From contig QFXE01000001.1 in the NCBI GenBank assembly GCA_003349915.1, forward strand, positions 124,001 to 188,000: 64,000 bases of DNA. Reading direction: 5' to 3'. The position numbers were made by a program, and so were the translations under genes. This document shows positions 37,932-45,513 of the stretch, one piece after another (positions within the stretch are counted from its first letter, which is position 1; each line of letters begins with the position of its first letter). Below the pieces are notes generated by a model. That model saw only the letters and a program-made list of their open reading frames with translations. It was not told where the DNA came from and did no database searches. The stretch is from an endosymbiont of Escarpia spicata. GTDB taxonomy: Bacteria; Pseudomonadota; Gammaproteobacteria; Chromatiales; Chromatiaceae.

Positions 37932-38028
37932 GGATTTGTGAATGGCTGAAAATTACTTCAGTCTAGCGGATTGGGTTAGAATCTGACAGATGGAAAAATC
38001 CTGTAAACAGCACTACAAGGAGAATGGA

Positions 38029-39048
38029 GTGAGTCAGTCCAACAAAAACATGCAGGGTTTGAGTCCTGCACCGTTGATGCAGTTGTCGACCGCCTATTGG
38101 GATTCACAGACTCTGCTTACCGCCAATAGAATGGGGCTGTTCGATCTACTCTCGGATGGTGCGAAAACGCTGGAGGAGATTACCACTGCGCTGGGTACTC
38201 AGCCGAGACCGACGCGGCTGTTCCTCAAAGCCTGCGTCGGACTGGATCTCGTTGATGAGCGGGAAAACAACTTTACCAATACGCCCTTGAGTCAAACCTT
38301 CCTTACCTCCGGAAGTCCGGCCTATCTGGGCAATGCACTCCGTTACAGCGATAATCTCTACACTACCTGGGGTAACCTGGAACAGGCGTTGAAAGAGGAC
38401 AGGCCGCCAATGCCCCCTGAGACCTATACCGGTAATGACAAGGCACAGACCCGTGACTTTGTCTACGGCATGCATGATCGGGCGTTGGGTATCGGGCAGG
38501 TTATGGTCGAATTGGTTGATCTCTCCGGGAGAACCCGCATGATCGATGTGGGCGGTGGACCGGGTACCTATTCGGCGCTGTTTGCGAAAAAAAATCCGGC
38601 GCTGCACTCCTGCGTATTGGACTTGCCTGAAGTGGTGACGATAGCGGTCGAGATCGTTGAATCCATGGGAATGTCTGAGCGAGTCAAAACCGAGCCGCTG
38701 GATTACATGCAGGATGCTTTTCCAGTGGGTAACGATGTTGTATTGATCTCAGGTGTTTTTCATCGTGAGAGCGAACAGACTTGCCGTGGCTTCATCCAGA
38801 GGGCCTTTGATGCCCTTGATCCGGGCGGCATGCTGGTGGTGAACGATGTGTTTACCGATGCAGGTGGGAACAGTCCCCTGTTTGCCACTCTGTTCGGCCT
38901 CAACATGTTGCTGACAGCAGAAGATGGTGGAGTGCATGCGGATGCCGATGTGGCGGATTGGATGAAACAGCAGGGTTTTACTAGTATAGAGAAGAGTCCC
39001 TTTCCACCGCCAATGCCGCATCGGATCGTAACGGGGATCAAACCATGA
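38029..39048 (+). CDS. SAM-dependent O-methyltransferase (acetylserotonin/hydroxyneurosporene type)
   Basis: GTG 38029 follows AAGGAG at a suitable distance. The protein (339 aa) begins with a dimerisation and winged-helix region (LFDLLSDGAKTLEEITTALG). The SAM fold follows with glycine motif MIDVGGGPGTYSALFAK (about residues 172-188), LDLPEVV, DVVLISGVFH, and LDPGGMLVVNDVFTD. The methyl acceptor is unknown. It overlaps the YdjY-like gene start, so they are probably in one operon. Confidence 0.85.
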   Translation: MSQSNKNMQGLSPAPLMQLSTAYWDSQTLLTANRMGLFDLLSDGAKTLEEITTALGTQPRPTRLFLKACVGLDLVDERENNFTNTPLSQTFLTSGSPAYLGNALRYSDNLYTTWGNLEQALKEDRPPMPPETYTGNDKAQTRDFVYGMHDRALGIGQVMVELVDLSGRTRMIDVGGGPGTYSALFAKKNPALHSCVLDLPEVVTIAVEIVESMGMSERVKTEPLDYMQDAFPVGNDVVLISGVFHRESEQTCRGFIQRAFDALDPGGMLVVNDVFTDAGGNSPLFATLFGLNMLLTAEDGGVHADADVADWMKQQGFTSIEKSPFPPPMPHRIVTGIKP

Positions 39049-39059
39049 AGGGAGAGAAT

Positions 39060-39830
39060 ATGTCTGAGAGTCGAATCAAAATCACGGCAATAGCCTTTAT
39101 TGTGCTTGGCCTGTTTGCCTTATCCGGCACGGTTTTGGCGGAGGTCAAAACGCCTGATGCGGGGCAGGCCGTGATGCCGCCTCAAATCGGTGAAATGGAT
39201 GATGGTTTGATGAAAGAGAAACCCCGGGTCGAGGATCTGGGGGGGGGCAAGTATCGTATCGGCAACATTCAGTTGGACAAGAAAGCGGGGCGTTTTAGCC
39301 TCCCGGGTGCCATGCTCTATTATGAAGAGGGTGGACCGATAGAATATATGGCAGTGATGAAGGGCGGCTTCAAATCCTACGAGAGCGTGCTTGAAATGGA
39401 TGCCAATGCCTTTGAGTTTAATCTGGCATGTATTCTGATTGGCCTGGATGCCAAAGGTGTTCGACTACCTGAATATCACTTCGATACCAAACCGGTAGAG
39501 GGTGATGCTGTGGATATTCGTGTCAGTTGGGAAGAGAAGGGTAAGCGGGTCGAGGTCGATCTGCTCGATCTTGTCAAGTTGCGTGGTGAAGCGCCCAGGG
39601 ACAATAAAAAGCAGGTATGGAGCTATACCGGTTCCACCTTCATCGAAGGAGACCGCTATTTTGCTCAGATGAACGGTACGCTGATTGGTGTGGTCCATGA
39701 TCCAGCAAGTATTATTGAACACCGCTTGGGTCTCGGACTGGAGCAGTGGGGTTTCGTCTTTATCGACGCTGAGCGTGCGCCACCCATCGGAACAAAGCTC
39801 GAACTGACGGTACAACGAATCAATCAATAA
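39060..39830 (+). CDS. YdjY-domain protein, secreted
   Basis: From ATG 39060 (after GGGAGAG) the 256-aa protein has a signal peptide (LVLGLFALSGTVLA-like core, here IVLGLFALSGTVLA). The YdjY-like domain starts near YRIGNIQLDKKAGRFSLPG (about 65-83). This is a beta-rich region known in periplasmic proteins, including some near iron-sulfur electron carriers. The function is unknown. It is coupled to the methyltransferase upstream, with 4 bp of overlap if the earlier ATG at 39045 is used. Confidence 0.75.
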   Translation: MSESRIKITAIAFIVLGLFALSGTVLAEVKTPDAGQAVMPPQIGEMDDGLMKEKPRVEDLGGGKYRIGNIQLDKKAGRFSLPGAMLYYEEGGPIEYMAVMKGGFKSYESVLEMDANAFEFNLACILIGLDAKGVRLPEYHFDTKPVEGDAVDIRVSWEEKGKRVEVDLLDLVKLRGEAPRDNKKQVWSYTGSTFIEGDRYFAQMNGTLIGVVHDPASIIEHRLGLGLEQWGFVFIDAERAPPIGTKLELTVQRINQ

Positions 39831-39881
39831 GCATTGGGCTCATTGCGGCATGAAATACCCCGATGACAAAGGAGACATAGC

Positions 39882-40265
39882 GTGAACCCTGAAAAAGTCC
39901 TTTTCGGTTTCTTCATTGTTTTGGCCTTGACCCTCAACTTTGGTTTTTTTGTCGGCGAGCTGGATAACCCGGATCACCATCACGTGTACGAGTTGTTTGC
40001 GGTGATCGTTGTCAACCTAATCGCCACGGTGCTGAAATTCGGTGATCGGACACAGATGGGGGCGGTGCTGCTTGCCACCAGCTTGGTGGCGCTGCTGCAG
40101 CTTTTTGCCGCCGCCCTGGTCTGGGCCGTGGCAGAACAGATTACAACAATCGGACTTACGCCGGTGGTAACTGCCAGTATTGTCTCCCTTTCCGGTGGCG
40201 CCATGCTGGCCAATGTGGTCTCTGTTGTGCTGCTGGTGATCGAAACGGTCATGTTGCGACGCTGA
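39882..40265 (+). CDS. Small membrane protein, DUF6394-like
   Basis: A 127-aa protein with four hydrophobic helices and the segment ELDNPDHHHVYELFAVIVVN near residues 26-45, which has clustered histidines facing the membrane. I place it in the DUF6394-like group on memory of its arrangement next to RCK potassium channels; this is not checked. It precedes the channel gene by 13 bp, so it may be an accessory subunit. Confidence 0.55.
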   Translation: MNPEKVLFGFFIVLALTLNFGFFVGELDNPDHHHVYELFAVIVVNLIATVLKFGDRTQMGAVLLATSLVALLQLFAAALVWAVAEQITTIGLTPVVTASIVSLSGGAMLANVVSVVLLVIETVMLRR

Positions 40266-40278
40266 CGGATAATCCGTC

Positions 40279-41982
40279 ATGCAAAATATCTTCTTTCTGA
40301 TCTTTCGGCGCATGCGGGCGCCGTTGCTGGCCCTGATCCTTACCTATGCCATCGCAGTGTTGGGTCTGGTGCTGATCCCAGGGCAGGATGCAGAGGGTAA
40401 TCCCTGGCGCATGGATTTTTTTCATGCCTTCTACTTCGTCAGTTTTATGGCCAGCACCATCGGTTTTGGGGAAATTCCATTTGAGTTCACCAATGCCCAG
40501 CGCCTCTGGGTCACCTTCTCCATTTTTTTTACTGTTGTTGTCTGGCTCTACTCTATTGGTACCCTGCTGACGCTGTTTCAGGATCCCACTTTTCAGAGGG
40601 CTTTGACTGAACGTCGTTTTACGGCCCAGATTCGGCGGATCCGCGATAGATTCTATTTGATCTGTGGTTATGGTGAGACCGGCAGCGCGCTGATCCAGGC
40701 GCTTACCGACCGTGATCAGCATGCTGTGGCAATCGATATACGTCAGGATCGGGTCAATCTGCTTAAACTGGAGAATCTGCGACAGTATGTGCCGGCATTG
40801 TGTGCCGATGCTCGCATGCCGATACATCTGATGGAAGCAGGTTTGAAGCATGCGCTCTGCTCCGGGGTGGTTGCCCTGACCGACTCCAACGATGCAAATT
40901 TGAAGGTAGCCATCACCGCAAAACTGTTACACCCGGATATAAAAGTGATCTGTCGCGCAGATTCCCACGATATTGAAGCCAACATGGCCTCTTTCGGTAC
41001 CGACTACATCATCGATCCTTTCGACACCTTTGCTGTTCATCTCGCCACCGCAATACAGGCACCTTGTCTCAACCTGTTGCAGGAGTGGTTGACGGGCCGG
41101 GAAGATAGTGAGCTCAGAGATCCTATCTACCCTCCAAGTGAAGGGTTGTGGGTGATATGCGGATATGGTCGTTTTGGCAAGGCTGTGTATGACCAGTTGC
41201 GCAAGGAGGGGCTGGAGCTCGTTATTGTCGAGGCGGATCCGGAGAAAACCGGACTGCCGAAAGAGCACTGCATCAGGGGTCGTGGTACTGAAGCAGAGAC
41301 CTTGCAGGAGGCCGATATTCAGCGCGCCGTGGGACTGATTGCCGGTACTGATCATGATGCCAACAATCTCTCGATTATCATGACGGCACGTAAGCTCAAC
41401 CCGGATCTGTTCGTGATTATGCGGCAGAACCGGCAGGACAACGACGCAATCATCGAAGCGCTGCATGCCGATATGGTGATGCATCCCAGTGCCATTGTGG
41501 CGAACCGCATCCGTGTATTACTTGGAACCCCAATGCTGCATGAGTTTCTGCAGCTTTTACTGTATCAGGATGATAGGTGGGCCTGCGAACTGGTGAGCCG
41601 TATCCTGGCGCTGGTGACCTCCCATGCGCCGGACATATGGGAAGTGGCGTTTTCTGAGGAGACCTCCCACGCCATCTGCCAGTCAGTCCTGGAGGGGAAG
41701 GCAGTAAGTCTCCGGGATGTGGTGACGGATCCTCGGAATCGCTCGAAATTACTTCAGTGTATCCCTTTGATGATGTTGAGAAACAATGAAAGAGTGCTGC
41801 TCCCGGAAATGGATGAAATACTGCATCGGGATGATCGGATTCTGTTTTGCGGATCACACTCTGCCGGGAATCGGATGGAGTGGACCCTGCAAAACGAACA
41901 CGCATTGAGCTATATACTGACAGGAGAGGCCCGCCCTCAGGGGCTGTTGTGGCGCTGGTTGAAAAGAAGGGAGAGGACATGA
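40279..41982 (+). CDS. Potassium channel with two RCK (TrkA-N) domains
   Basis: The membrane part has two helices flanking a pore loop with the selectivity filter TIGFGE (about residues 60-65). Two complete nucleotide-binding RCK domains follow. The first starts FYLICGYGETGSAL (about 127-140) and the second LWVICGYGRFGKAV (about 291-304). They are followed by a C-terminal RCK_C-like domain. The length (567 aa) and a double RCK resemble ligand-gated channels regulated by nucleotides or calcium. Its stop overlaps the hemerythrin gene (ATGA). Confidence 0.88.
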   Translation: MQNIFFLIFRRMRAPLLALILTYAIAVLGLVLIPGQDAEGNPWRMDFFHAFYFVSFMASTIGFGEIPFEFTNAQRLWVTFSIFFTVVVWLYSIGTLLTLFQDPTFQRALTERRFTAQIRRIRDRFYLICGYGETGSALIQALTDRDQHAVAIDIRQDRVNLLKLENLRQYVPALCADARMPIHLMEAGLKHALCSGVVALTDSNDANLKVAITAKLLHPDIKVICRADSHDIEANMASFGTDYIIDPFDTFAVHLATAIQAPCLNLLQEWLTGREDSELRDPIYPPSEGLWVICGYGRFGKAVYDQLRKEGLELVIVEADPEKTGLPKEHCIRGRGTEAETLQEADIQRAVGLIAGTDHDANNLSIIMTARKLNPDLFVIMRQNRQDNDAIIEALHADMVMHPSAIVANRIRVLLGTPMLHEFLQLLLYQDDRWACELVSRILALVTSHAPDIWEVAFSEETSHAICQSVLEGKAVSLRDVVTDPRNRSKLLQCIPLMMLRNNERVLLPEMDEILHRDDRILFCGSHSAGNRMEWTLQNEHALSYILTGEARPQGLLWRWLKRRERT

Positions 41983-42548
41983 GTACGCTTTTGGAACGAT
42001 TGCATCGCGATCACACCCTATTGAGACGTCTGCTTGATCTATTGAGCAGTCAGCTGGACGCCTTCTTTGCCGGCCGTGAATCGAATTTTGATCTCAAGAT
42101 CGAACTGCTGGACTTCATTGAGCACTATGCCGAGCAGATTCATCATCCCACTGAAGACCTGATATTTCAGGTTGCAAAGAACAGGTGTTCAGAGGATGAG
42201 GAGCTGTTTGAGCGGATTGGTGATCAGCACCGTAATCTGGAGGCATTGACTCACCGTTTCAGGGAGACCATGGAGGGGGTGATCCAGGGTGAGGTGATGC
42301 CACGGGAAGAGGTGATGCCACGGGAAGAGGTGGAAGTCCGCGGGCGTGAGTTTGTTGCCCTTCAGAGGCAACATATCGACCAGGAGGAGCAGGAAATATT
42401 CCCGCTGCTTGAGAAATGTTTAGCTGCAGAGGATTGGGAAAGTCTTTTATCTGAGGTTCCTCTAGGTGAAGATGAGTTGTTCAGCCGGGAGGATTTTGCG
42501 CGGTTTCGTGGACTTATTGATTTTCTTTCAGATCATGGCAATGAGTGA
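41979..42548 (+). CDS. Hemerythrin-domain protein
   Basis: A four-helix di-iron protein of 189 aa. Ligands are in HRDHTLL (helix 1), EHYAEQIHHPTED (helix 2), DQHRNLEA (helix 3) and QRQHIDQEEQEIFP (helix 4), which is the hemerythrin pattern. Hemerythrins bind oxygen or iron, or sense redox state. Residues near 105-118 carry a duplicated segment (EVMPRE twice), from an 18-bp repeat in the gene, in the loop before helix 4. The start ATG overlaps the channel stop, so the channel and this protein are made in coupled fashion. Confidence 0.88.
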   Translation: MSTLLERLHRDHTLLRRLLDLLSSQLDAFFAGRESNFDLKIELLDFIEHYAEQIHHPTEDLIFQVAKNRCSEDEELFERIGDQHRNLEALTHRFRETMEGVIQGEVMPREEVMPREEVEVRGREFVALQRQHIDQEEQEIFPLLEKCLAAEDWESLLSEVPLGEDELFSREDFARFRGLIDFLSDHGNE

Positions 42549-42606
42549 TTTTTGCTTAGTCTGTGGTGATGGTTGGCATGGGTATGGCTTCTCTAAATGG
42601 ACGAGC

Positions 42607-42663
42607 GTAGGGCGCGTTGTGCGCACCATGATTGCTTATTCTGGTGCGCATGGCGCACCCTAC
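42607..42663. repeat. Palindromic repeat with GTAGGGCGCG arms
   Basis: GTAGGGCGCG...GCGCACCA and TGGTGCGCATGGCGCACCCTAC form a long inverted repeat around a 13-base spacer, between the hemerythrin gene and the MotY-like gene. It resembles the half element in the VTT gene. It may act as a terminator for the hemerythrin transcript. Confidence 0.8.
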
Positions 42664-42695
42664 TCACAAAATCAGGTTCTCTGCGTTATAGAAAG

Positions 42696-42722
42696 TAAAG
42701 AATTCTGAATATTAGCCGATAT
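42696..42722 (+). promoter_or_regulatory. Predicted sigma-28 (FliA) promoter of the MotY-like gene
   Basis: TAAAGAAT, 11 bases, then GCCGATAT. Against TAAAGTTT-N11-GCCGATAA the -35 and -10 cores match except in A/T positions (13 of 16). The transcript would start near 42730, about 40 bases before the ATG at 42769. Confidence 0.8.
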
Positions 42723-42768
42723 GCTTTACGCCTATGAATATCGTGCAATATGAGGTGCCTAAATCCAA

Positions 42769-43639
42769 ATGAGAAGTTGGCCGGGAATTCTGATCTTATT
42801 ATTGGCGTGGCCGATAAATGCTGTTGCATTGCCGTTCAGCGATGAAATCTACGTAGCAGACGAACATAATTCTGAATGGCATTTCAGCGGTACCAAGGTG
42901 AAATGTGAGCTGCGCCATGAGATTCCAGGATTTGGCACCGCTTATTTTCTGCGGCGCGCGGGTCAGACGCTCTCCTTTCATATCGACAGCTTTCAGCCGA
43001 CACCATCCGCTGTTGACGCTGAGTTACGGGAAGTCTCGCCAGCCTGGGTCTATGATGAACCGGATATGTTGGTTGAATCTGTAACACTGAACAATGGGTT
43101 GCGCCCACTCCTGCTCAAGCGCAAACAGGCAACAAGAATATTGGCATCACTTGATCGAGGCATGCTTTCCAGTATTGATTTTCCCGACTGGGATGATGCG
43201 CGCAAACGTGTGCATCTACAGCTTTCACCGGTCTATTTTCAGACTCCATATCAGGATTTCAGGAAGTGCCTGAAGCAACTATCCGCAAAAGGTTTCACCG
43301 ACTATCAGTCTTACTGAAATCCATTTTTCTCTGGATATTCATGATCTGAATCAGGATTCCCGCCTAGTCATTAGAAAACTCGCAGAGTTTGTGAAGGCAG
43401 ACGGGGAGATAAAACGGATAAAGATATCCGGTCATGCGGATGATCAGGGATCGCGAAAATATAATCTGGGACTGTCGGAGCGTCGTTCGCAAAGTGTTTC
43501 AGATTTTCTGCTGGCGAATGGAGTTGAGAGCAGTTTACTTTTGAAATATCACTATGGTGAATCAAGGCCCAAAGTTCGCGGCCGTACTGAGCGGGCAAGA
43601 TCTGTAAATAGACGGGCTGATATCGAATTAGACAAATGA
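42769..43639 (+). pseudogene. motY: MotY-like OmpA-family motility protein split by a one-base insertion
   Basis: MotY is a periplasmic peptidoglycan-binding part of the sodium-driven flagellar motor. The N-terminal part has a signal peptide and the beta-rich MotY domain, ending near FRKCLKQLSAK. It then stops at 43317. The OmpA peptidoglycan-binding part continues in another frame (ISGHADDQGSRKYNLGLSER), with a GTG start candidate at 43391. Removing one A from AAAA (43287-43290) joins them, reading SAKVSPTISLTEIHFSLDIH. A sigma-28 promoter lies upstream, which agrees with motility. This is a sequencing error or an inactivated gene. Confidence 0.75.
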
Positions 43640-43750
43640 GGTTAGGAACGGCTAATTGCAAGTCAGTTTTTTGAACATTCAATGTGTCGTGAAGCGGTCA
43701 GGATATTAATTACTGACTTCTCTTCCAGGTTCAAGTCCCTCCACATCAGG

Positions 43751-43791
43751 CCGATAGTATCTATACAGAATCTGTTTTCTGTCGGTTTTTT
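43751..43791 (+). terminator. Probable terminator downstream of the MotY-like gene
   Basis: CCGATAG and TGTCGG pair (one T-G pair) around an inner ACAG/CTGT hairpin, followed by six T residues. It is 110 bases after the stop of the MotY-like gene. Confidence 0.5.
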
Positions 43792-43810
43792 ACTAAATAG
43801 TCGTATTGTT

Positions 43811-43852
43811 GTTTACTTCTTAATAAGTAAACGCTAATGTAGTTACATGTAA
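43811..43852. promoter_or_regulatory. Two palindromes upstream of a small membrane protein
   Basis: A perfect 8-bp inverted repeat (GTTTACTT/AAGTAAAC, loop CTTAAT, 43811-43832) and a perfect palindrome TTACATGTAA (43843-43852) lie within 60 bases of the start codon at 43872. They look like operator sites for a dimeric repressor. No regulator is adjacent. Confidence 0.4.
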
Positions 43853-43871
43853 TTCATGTCAATGAGAGGTA

Positions 43872-44120
43872 ATGGACATGTCGATCTTTTCATGTGGAAC
43901 GTTGCGCACTTCGGTAGTCGTTTCGATAGGCCTGTTGTTGGTAGGCATGGTGTTTGTTTCGCCAACAGTCATATTTTCAGCTCAACTGGAACTCCCTGTT
44001 CTCTTTTTCCACTTCGCAGGGTTTGCAGCAATATTAGCAAGTCCAGTGGTTCTGCTTGTCACACTGCTCCTGTCATTATTTCCGTCTGTGAACAGCAGAC
44101 TCAATGAATGCCAGCATTAA
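43872..44120 (+). CDS. Small membrane protein, unknown
   Basis: An 82-aa protein with two hydrophobic helices (VVVSIGLLLVGMVFV and FAAILASPVVLLVTLLLSL) and short polar ends. A GAGAGG site precedes ATG 43872. It is probably an inner-membrane protein of unknown function and is not in an operon. Confidence 0.55.
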   Translation: MDMSIFSCGTLRTSVVVSIGLLLVGMVFVSPTVIFSAQLELPVLFFHFAGFAAILASPVVLLVTLLLSLFPSVNSRLNECQH

Positions 44121-44147
44121 TCTTCACAATGATCCATTGTGGTTGAG

Positions 44148-45140
44148 TCATGTGATGCCAAGCACCTTTTGGTAATTACTATAGATTGCACTGCCTGCAG
44201 GGAAATACTCAAGCAAAGCTTCAATGTAGCGATCGAACGGGTTCTCCATCGCATTGATTCTAAGTCTTGTAGAAATGTCTAAATCGTAGGTATTGAAGAT
44301 GATTGGAAAAGGCACTGGAAAGTCTGTGCCGAAAAGAATCTTCTCATGTGTCATTGTTTGCTGTGAGATATGTCTGAGAGACCGGGCTTTAAATGGCGTT
44401 AAAATGGCTGACAAATCAGCGTATAGATTATCGTAAACAGTCAGTTTTTCCAGTAAAGTGTAGTAGTCCTGGTCAAAGAAATCAGGGTTTTTCGAAAGGT
44501 TTCTCCAGAATCTAAATTTGTAATTTGGCCGTCCCAATCCCATATGCGCGGCGATGACCGTCACACCTGATTTCAAAGGTAGCTCAATCATGTTGATCCG
44601 CTCATAGTCAGGGTCAGACTGAACTGTGTATTCGCAACCTATGTGTATGATCAGTGGGATATCGTTTGATTTAAGCTTTTCGTAGTAGGGAAGCAATCGT
44701 TCGTTATTAAGGTCGACTCCCCAGTAGTTCTGTAGAAACTTTGCTCCTTTACAGCCTCTTTCGACATACTCATCGACGAGATCCAATGCATCTGGACGAT
44801 CAGGGTTAACCGATAGAAAAGGGATAAAACTATCTGGGTAGTGCACAGCTGCAGCGAGTACATCCTCGGTTGAGGCACAGACTGTTTCGTCGCGGTGAAT
44901 ATCTCTACCTTTGTGATCGACCCGGCTGTCGACGCCAAAAAGACAGGTTTTTTCAAGGTGCTGTGATTCACTGATAGCGCGTGCCATCGACTCCAAATAA
45001 ACTGAATAGGGATTTGCTTTCAGACGTTTGACTTCGACCCCTAGCTTTTTTGCGAAAAATCGGACAATAAATCGATCAAGTGGGCGGTCAAAGCGGACGC
45101 TTGGGTTGAGAAGATGAGTATGGATGTCGATGGTTTTCAT
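44148..45140 (-). CDS. Amidohydrolase-family (amidohydrolase 2) protein
   Basis: A 330-aa TIM-barrel metal-dependent hydrolase. ATG 45140 places the metal motif DIHTHLL at residues 5-11. Further ligands are in LIIHIGCEY (about 165), VIAAHMGLG (about 195) and the late aspartate in LFGTDFPVP (about 278). This layout is typical of the ACMSD/PdxC-like branch, whose members are decarboxylases or hydrolases. The substrate is not evident. The gene stands alone and faces away from purL. Confidence 0.8.
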   Translation of the reverse strand: MKTIDIHTHLLNPSVRFDRPLDRFIVRFFAKKLGVEVKRLKANPYSVYLESMARAISESQHLEKTCLFGVDSRVDHKGRDIHRDETVCASTEDVLAAAVHYPDSFIPFLSVNPDRPDALDLVDEYVERGCKGAKFLQNYWGVDLNNERLLPYYEKLKSNDIPLIIHIGCEYTVQSDPDYERINMIELPLKSGVTVIAAHMGLGRPNYKFRFWRNLSKNPDFFDQDYYTLLEKLTVYDNLYADLSAILTPFKARSLRHISQQTMTHEKILFGTDFPVPFPIIFNTYDLDISTRLRINAMENPFDRYIEALLEYFPAGSAIYSNYQKVLGIT

Positions 45141-45513
45141 TCTCGGTAAATAATGCGCCGGATGGATATTGTAGTCCAGAAACATAAAGCAGCACTGATT
45201 GGTTTCCCCTCCCTAAGGGGGAAGGAGCCATTCTGAAAGGTTGGTGCGCACAGAAAAATGATGAAACTTCCTTGACCCCGAAAACGTCCCAGCAATAATC
45301 TTGCTGTCACCTTTCGTTTCCCCTAAGAGTGACTTTCTTCGCCATCCCTGGCGAAACTGCTGAGTTCTAAATTAACCCCGGCCTGGACTTCCTGTCCGGT
45401 CGTTCGCCATGCAGCGAAGGTCCACTGGACCTTCGGTCATGGCTCACCCTGCCACCTGTCCTTTTTTCGAGTATCATTGCCACTTCTCCCAACAAGCAGG
45501 AAAAGGCCCGACG
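45141..45513. other. Hairpin-rich intergenic region upstream of purL
   Basis: This 373-base gap between divergent genes holds at least three strong hairpins. TTCCCC/GGGGAA is at 45203-45223. TTCGCCA/TGGCGAA with a TCCC loop is at 45338-45355. CGAAGGTCC/GGACCTTCG with an ACT loop is at 45415-45435, followed by the purL start region. I see no purine riboswitch or PurR site by eye. No gene is seen. Confidence 0.5.

Noticed and set aside
43715-43748. Segment resembling the T-arm and 3' end of a tRNA (GGTTCAAGTCCCTCCAC)
   Set aside because: The T stem does not pair beyond two bases, and no D-arm or anticodon arm could be built upstream. At most it is a remnant or a chance match, so no RNA gene or attachment site is claimed.
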